From Taiwanofungus camphoratus (taxonomy: Eukaryota > Basidiomycota > Agaricomycetes > Polyporales > Taiwanofungaceae): a stretch of 64,000 nt of DNA. The DNA lies in assembly GCA_003999685.1 (NCBI GenBank), contig CP021232.1:434001-498000 (forward strand), in the 5' to 3' direction. Under the pieces are notes generated by a model. The model was given only the letters and a program-made list of their open reading frames with translations, did not search any database and was not told the DNA's origin. The position numbers were made by a program, and so were the translations under genes. Positions 59,379 to 64,000 of this stretch are shown here, in pieces (the first letter of the stretch is position 1; each line of letters begins with the position of its first letter).

Positions 59379-60839
59379 ATGGCATCTCAGGTAAAGGATG
59401 TGTTGATAATTGGGTTTGGTGCCATTGGCGCGATGTGTATGTGCTATCTTCCGCAACTTCTCCCCCAGTGACCAACAATCCAAGTGCAGACTCCCTCATT
59501 ATGACAAGAGGCGGGCAGGCTCGTGTCACTGTAGTCGCAAGGAGTAACTGCGATGCCGTCAATGGTTGGTGATGCATTCGCATTGTCATTCTTGTACTGA
59601 CAGTGCGCGCCTCTTTAAAGCTCACGGCGTGCACTTCAAGAGCGGTAAATATGGTGAAATAAAGGAGTGGAAGCCAGCCCGCGGTATGTATTTGGTTCAC
59701 ACCAGGTTGATCAGCCAATCGAACATGACGTCTTTCAGTACTTCCATCGGTTGCGCAGGCCCTTGACCGCCCATACTCTTATGTTGTTGTAGCGACGAAG
59801 GCCATCCCAGAACTCATCCGCACTCCAGCGCTTCTTGCGCCACTACTGTCTCCTCCGTATTTCGATAGTCACCCCCAACCAGTATATGTCCTGATGCAGA
59901 ATGGCCTTAATGTTGAAGCTGAGCTCTACCAGACTCTGAAGAATCTCAAGGGTGGTGAGCCTAAAATAATCAGTACTGTCCTATGGATTGGTACGGCTGT
60001 AGTGGATAACGTCAATCCTACCGTCGTGCATAACGACTTTGTGAGTACCGTCACCGAGCCATGTTGGACAGGACTCATATTCTGATGCTTCCATCATCGT
60101 TATACTAGGATCGCGTCCTGCTCGGCATGTACCGCCAGTCCACCACGATCACGACGAATACTCCGGAAGAGGCCGCTCTGCTAGCCGACTTCAACAGTAT
60201 TATCGCCGCGGGCGGCAGCGAGACCACCATCGTGCCTGAGATCCAGCGCGTGAAGTTCTCGAAGAACTTATGGAATGCCGCTTTCGGTGCGACCGCTGCC
60301 CTCTCTCGCGTTTCCCTAGAGGCCGTCTTCAAGGAGCCGCCGTGCCCGAGTGCCCCTCAAGGCTCGGAGTATCAGACACCGTCTGTGGTCGCAACGTCTT
60401 CCCTGCCGAGCGCCTCTCCGGCCATGCGTACCTATACCATTCCTTTTATATACGATGCGTTCAATGAGATCTACAACCTCGGCACGGTCCTCTTCCCGCC
60501 TTCCGAAGCTGGCCCGGGCCTCGACCCGGATGTTGTGCTGAAAACGATGGAGGGGTCTGCCGTTTTGTACAATACGGGTACCACGCATCGCGCGAGCACG
60601 CTGGTAGATGTAGAGAATGGTCGCCCGACGGAGGTCGAGGTCATTGTCGGTGAGCTCGTGAGGATGGGCCGCCAACGGGGCATAGCTATGCCTGTGAGTA
60701 TGCCTGCACAGTAGATCCTGGCTACCGTTACTAAGATGACCCTTTACTCAAGCGCATTGAAACGCTGTATGCATTGTTACTCATCGTCCAGGAGCAACTC
60801 TTACGCCAGTACCGGGAGAAAAGGGCAGCGCTTCTGTAA
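59379..60839 (+). CDS. Ketopantoate reductase family protein, copy 2
   Basis: Same exon plan as copy 1. ATG at 59379 in a strong context (CACCACCATGG) opens MASQVKDVLIIGFGAIGAM. Then GGQARVTVVARSNCDAVN, AHGVHFKSGKYGEIKEWKPA, LPSVAQALDRPYSYVVVATK (catalytic Lys), YVLMQNGLNVEAELYQTLKN, ISTVLWIGTAVVDN, the intron of about 70 nt, DRVLLGMYRQSTTITTNTPE, EAALLADFNSIIAAGGSETT, FSKNLWNAAFGATAALSRV, and the C-terminus RIETLYALLLIVQEQLLRQY with stop at 60837-60839. It differs from copy 1 mainly in the Pro/Ser-rich loop around residue 270 and the extreme C-terminus. It arose by tandem duplication, and intron positions are shared. Confidence 0.92.
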
Positions 60840-61493
60840 CTCCATCCTGCCTTGATCGATGTTCGAGTTGCACGAGTTATGCCATTCATTGACTGCGGCG
60901 GATATGGAACAGAAAGCGAAAGTCTAGATGAACTGTACGTTTATGTAGTATGTCTTGAAGCTGCTTGTAGAGACCTGTAGTTGTCCCTCTCGGACTCAAT
61001 GCGGCAATAACAGTTATGACAGTACTTCCGGTGTGAGCGAAGGGTTACTTACTTAGGATGAATTACTTGAATGATGCAATGCCATGTAAGTCAATATCCA
61101 TGACTGCTCCAGGCCGGCATATCGCACGTCTGCGTTAGCTTCGAGCCATTTCTTCAGAAAACGCCCGCCGTGACAGCAGCTTATGTCGCGCAATAAATGC
61201 ACGTAATCCATCGCTTTACGTGATAGTGAGCACCACGATCGTTCGACCGTAGTAGATGGGGTGTAGAGCTGACTTTCAGCTGCGTGAGCTGCAGATGGTG
61301 GTCTCAGCACTCCATTTTTATCAAAATCATTGTGCTGCGGTTAGAGTTACTCCCCAAATTCTAGAGATTAGTACCTTATGACGTTGAAGACATATTTCGC
61401 TGCACAGTACACGTACTGGACACTATATACCGATCGGTGTTCTGATAATGCAAGGCACATTCCGCAGTGTCGCTCAAGCGACATCGCCATCAA
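60840..61493. other. Intergenic region between convergent genes
   Basis: About 650 bp between the 3' ends of ketopantoate reductase copy 2 and the O-methyltransferase. No gene or repeat recognised. Confidence 0.5.
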
Positions 61494-63136
61494 TCAATCC
61501 CTATCGTCCCGATTCACTACCTCTGCTGCTTGCGGCAGCCTCATCTCAGTGATTTGCATGATCCCCCGACATTCCCAAATCCGCTCGATCACCAGCCCGG
61601 CGCGTTCTGCCAGCAGGCGAAAGTGGTCCACCGTACGTTCCGCACCGTTGCATAGGGACAGCATGGCAAGGTCCAATGCATGCGCGCAACGTGTAAAGAT
61701 TCCATAGTCGGCGGGCAGTGGATAGGGGGCGGATGGGAGCCCGGTGCATCCCAGTGTCGTGTTCATCACCACGTCCACAATGAGGATGCGCGAGTGCGAA
61801 CCGAGAGCGGGTCGGATGGCGCTCAGGATGTTTACACAGACATCGTCCCCCCAGTCATGTCTGTTGTGTACAAAGGTAAGAGTGAGATCTTAACGGCGGG
61901 TCTAGGAGGGACTGGGATGTCATACAGAACAGAGCGTAAGAGATAGACGTCAGCGTGCTTGACAGGGTTTTCCTCGAAGAAGTTGTGTGACATCAACTGC
62001 ACACGGCCTGTTTCAAGAGCGTCGGGTTGCTCGCACCGCCAGATTGTCTTGGCCTCCTCTATGACATGAGCACGGTCTTGTACAACAAATGCGAGGTTCG
62101 AGTATCGTTTGCATAGGTCAATGCTCATTCCCCCTTGTCACAAGACAATGAGACTCAATGGTACTTGACTGTGTGCAACACTCACCAACACCGCCACCGA
62201 CGTCGACGACTGTTGCAGAACCCAGAGATTCCCAAGGGAAGTCTGGTTTGATGTTTGAGCGTGGAAACGACCTTGAGACCAGAATAGAATCGCATACCTT
62301 CATAGAGCGGGGTGCAGTGTATACGACCTACTCCGATCATTCCCAGACTAAAGAAGCGGAATTCCGGCCTCGGTCCAATCGTACCATCAGGCTGCTCAAT
62401 TTGCTCTTCGAGCCACTCAAAAGCAGGTAGCTTCGTATCGTAAGCAAGTTGAAGCGCCGTAGCGCTCGCATCAGTTGAGTTGGACCCAACTGAACTACGA
62501 AGAGCGTCCGGCAGTCTATTGGATGCCATGTGAAGAGCACTTCCTCTGGAGAACTTCTGTCAGCTGCAAAATTTCCCAGTGGCAAGAGAACCTCACGTCC
62601 AAAGTATGAATGCTCTGAGATGCTCATTCTGCACTAGGGAGGCACTAACACTATTGTTAGCAAATCGGCCGTGTCGAACCTCGGAGAAAATATGAATCGA
62701 GGTAAGACAACGCATGATTTGGGCTTGAAGTCCTTCTTCAGCATTTCCTGCTAGCGAAATGAATATTGCAGCGCTCACCTAGTTTCTGCGACTCGATCCC
62801 AGTGGCTTTGCTTAAGTCATTCAGGGACATGCCAATCGTCTGCTCTACTTTCGCCAGATGGTCGGCAATATAATGCTCAGCAGCAATATGCAAGGCACGA
62901 GCCTCAAGATGTTCCGTGGCCACTTCCATGAGACGGGTCTGTGGCATGAGCACTAGCTCGGTAAATGCGCCGCAAGCAGCAATGATGGTCCGCTGTGCAT
63001 TGTACAGCTCAAAGGAGGAAAGCGAGCTGCCCGGACGATCATCCTGCAATGCCCACTCTCTGACGACAGTCTGGGCAGCCTGACTGACAAGATCAGCGAG
63101 GGCAAGGAGCTTTTCAGCACGAGTGGATGTTGCCAT
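61494..63136 (-). CDS. SAM-dependent O-methyltransferase, COMT-like
   Basis: ATG at 63136 opens MATSTRAEKLLALADLVSQA. The N-terminal dimerisation/winged-helix region has LMEVATEHLEARALHIAAEH, then MSLNDLSKATGIESQKL, CLTSIHIFSEVRHGRFANNS and SASLVQNEHLRAFI. The catalytic domain has YDTKLPAFEWLEE, GMRFYSGL, the SAM motif VVDVGGGVG, FVVQDRAHVIEEA, SHNFFEENPVKHADVYLLR, then (after an intron starting GTATGA) SVLHDWGDDVCVNIL with the catalytic His-Asp, SRILIVDVVMNT, and LERAG-like AERAGLVIERIWECRGIM before the stop. Known: these enzymes methylate phenolic hydroxyls in secondary metabolism or lignin-derived aromatics. About 450 residues over about seven exons; all key residues seen. No other biosynthetic core gene is within the window to its left. 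Confidence 0.92.
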
Positions 63137-63193
63137 AGGCGAGGGCAGTTGGATTGCAGATTAGGCAGGCGTACGGTCCCACGTCCTGTCTTG

Positions 63194-63201
63194 TTTATAT
63201 A
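63194..63201 (-). promoter_or_regulatory. TATA box of the O-methyltransferase
   Basis: TATATAAA on the minus strand, about 60 bp upstream of the ATG at 63136. Confidence 0.6.
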
Positions 63202-64000
63202 TTCTACGAAGTAAAGATGTCCGTTGCGGCTTTTGAGCTCGTATCATACGACAAGCACAATGTCAGATCTAGGCGATCATCCTAGAACTGCCAATGGCTC
63301 GGTCGGCTTGTCTGTGAGCACATCGATTGAGACTGCCAGTACTGGACCTAGCTTTCGAGAATGCATGTCGTAATCCAAATCGGAGGCTCTCACCGAAAGG
63401 GGATGTCGAAAAGTATCTTACAGGTGCCTTGGTGGAAGGTTCTTGTTCTCTTGCCCCATTGACGATTGAATGCTTGTGTCAAAGTGAGAACATTGGTACT
63501 ATTGTTAAGGAAATTGATCGCTGTGGGCTGGCAGCGGTTGTGACAAGAAGAATCTTATGTTAAGATTCCCGAGTGGACCCGGGTACTAACCACGAGGCCT
63601 CGCGCAAGTCTGAAGGGGTAGAAATTCTCCATTGAATGAAGCTGCTGTTTAATTGGACCGAACAGAAGAGAAGCCCGTTCAGTCGCCGCGGTCTGAAGAG
63701 GTGTACTTTACTTTACAAATCGACGAAAATAGTTGCCCCGCACCCTTGGAACGTTGCTAGTATTTGGATCTGCAATGTCAGCGACTCGACGATATCTAGC
63801 GCTGAGCCGACTCTTTCCCCATAAGAGAGGTGCTCTCGGTACGACGCTCTGATAATGCTGAGCTGCTCATGTGATGCGTTAGGGTGCCCGAAGCACCGAC
63901 AGACCTGAGAACGAGGAGTACAATTGGCAAGACACAGAGACATTCGTTGTGAAGAAGAAGCGTGCAGGCCCGTCAAGGAGTATGCACCGGCAGATGCCGA
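63202..64000. other. Right end of window, nothing recognised
   Basis: About 800 bp upstream of the O-methyltransferase. Short frames on both strands match nothing. Confidence 0.45.

Overview
This window is nuclear DNA of a filamentous basidiomycete, most likely an agaricomycete mushroom or bracket fungus. Every recognisable gene is split by many short GT-AG introns, mostly about 50-75 nt. Genes lie close together on both strands. The gene families are fungal: a Mug190-type SMP/C2 protein, a fungal MFS monocarboxylate-type transporter, epoxide hydrolase and COMT-like O-methyltransferase, and the basidiomycete protein family usually labelled 'geranylgeranyl pyrophosphate synthetase'. I see no tRNA, rRNA, CRISPR array, retroelement or virus-like element.

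Layout. 20-1402: an internally deleted Tc1/mariner transposon. 1.5-2.3 kb: a small KPWE-motif (PEX39-like) protein. 3.9-7.1 kb: a Rad16/Uls1-like SNF2 ATPase. 7.7-11.1 kb (minus): SMG7/EST1-like. 12.0-13.5 kb (minus): FAD synthase with an unusual repeat insert. 14.2-16.1 kb (minus): RNA polymerase III subunit RPC34 with a large charged insert. 16.7-17.3 kb: a small membrane protein. 17.3-19.2 kb: gene-poor. 19.2-22.9 kb: GDP-mannose 4,6-dehydratase and GDP-L-fucose synthase in tandem, the complete de novo route to GDP-fucose. 24.9-29.0 kb: Mug190-like lipid-transfer protein. 29.3-31.4 kb (minus): biotin-protein ligase. About 32.2-32.5 kb: a P450 remnant. 32.8-34.2 kb (minus): basidiomycete conserved protein. 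36.4-38.1 kb (minus): MFS transporter. 39.8-43.4 kb (minus): large cyclin-fold protein. 44.4-47.8 kb (minus): catalytically complete Argonaute. 48.1-49.1 kb: a non-autonomous hAT-type foldback element with perfect 8-bp target duplication. 50.2-53.4 kb (minus): STAND/AAA-type P-loop ATPase. 54.4-55.6 kb (minus): incomplete epoxide hydrolase. 55.9-57.8 and 59.4-60.8 kb: tandem ketopantoate reductase paralogs. 61.5-63.1 kb (minus): O-methyltransferase.

Most genes are housekeeping genes and do not form one pathway. Two groups belong together: the GDP-fucose pair, and the duplicated ketopantoate reductases. The oddest host-gene features are the triple 25-residue Cys-containing repeat inside FAD synthase, the charged insert in RPC34, and the four-cysteine knuckle standing where a RING is expected in the SNF2 protein. 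Exon boundaries were worked out by eye from reading frames and splice consensus. Those given explicitly are the best supported; other gene limits are outer limits of the coding region.
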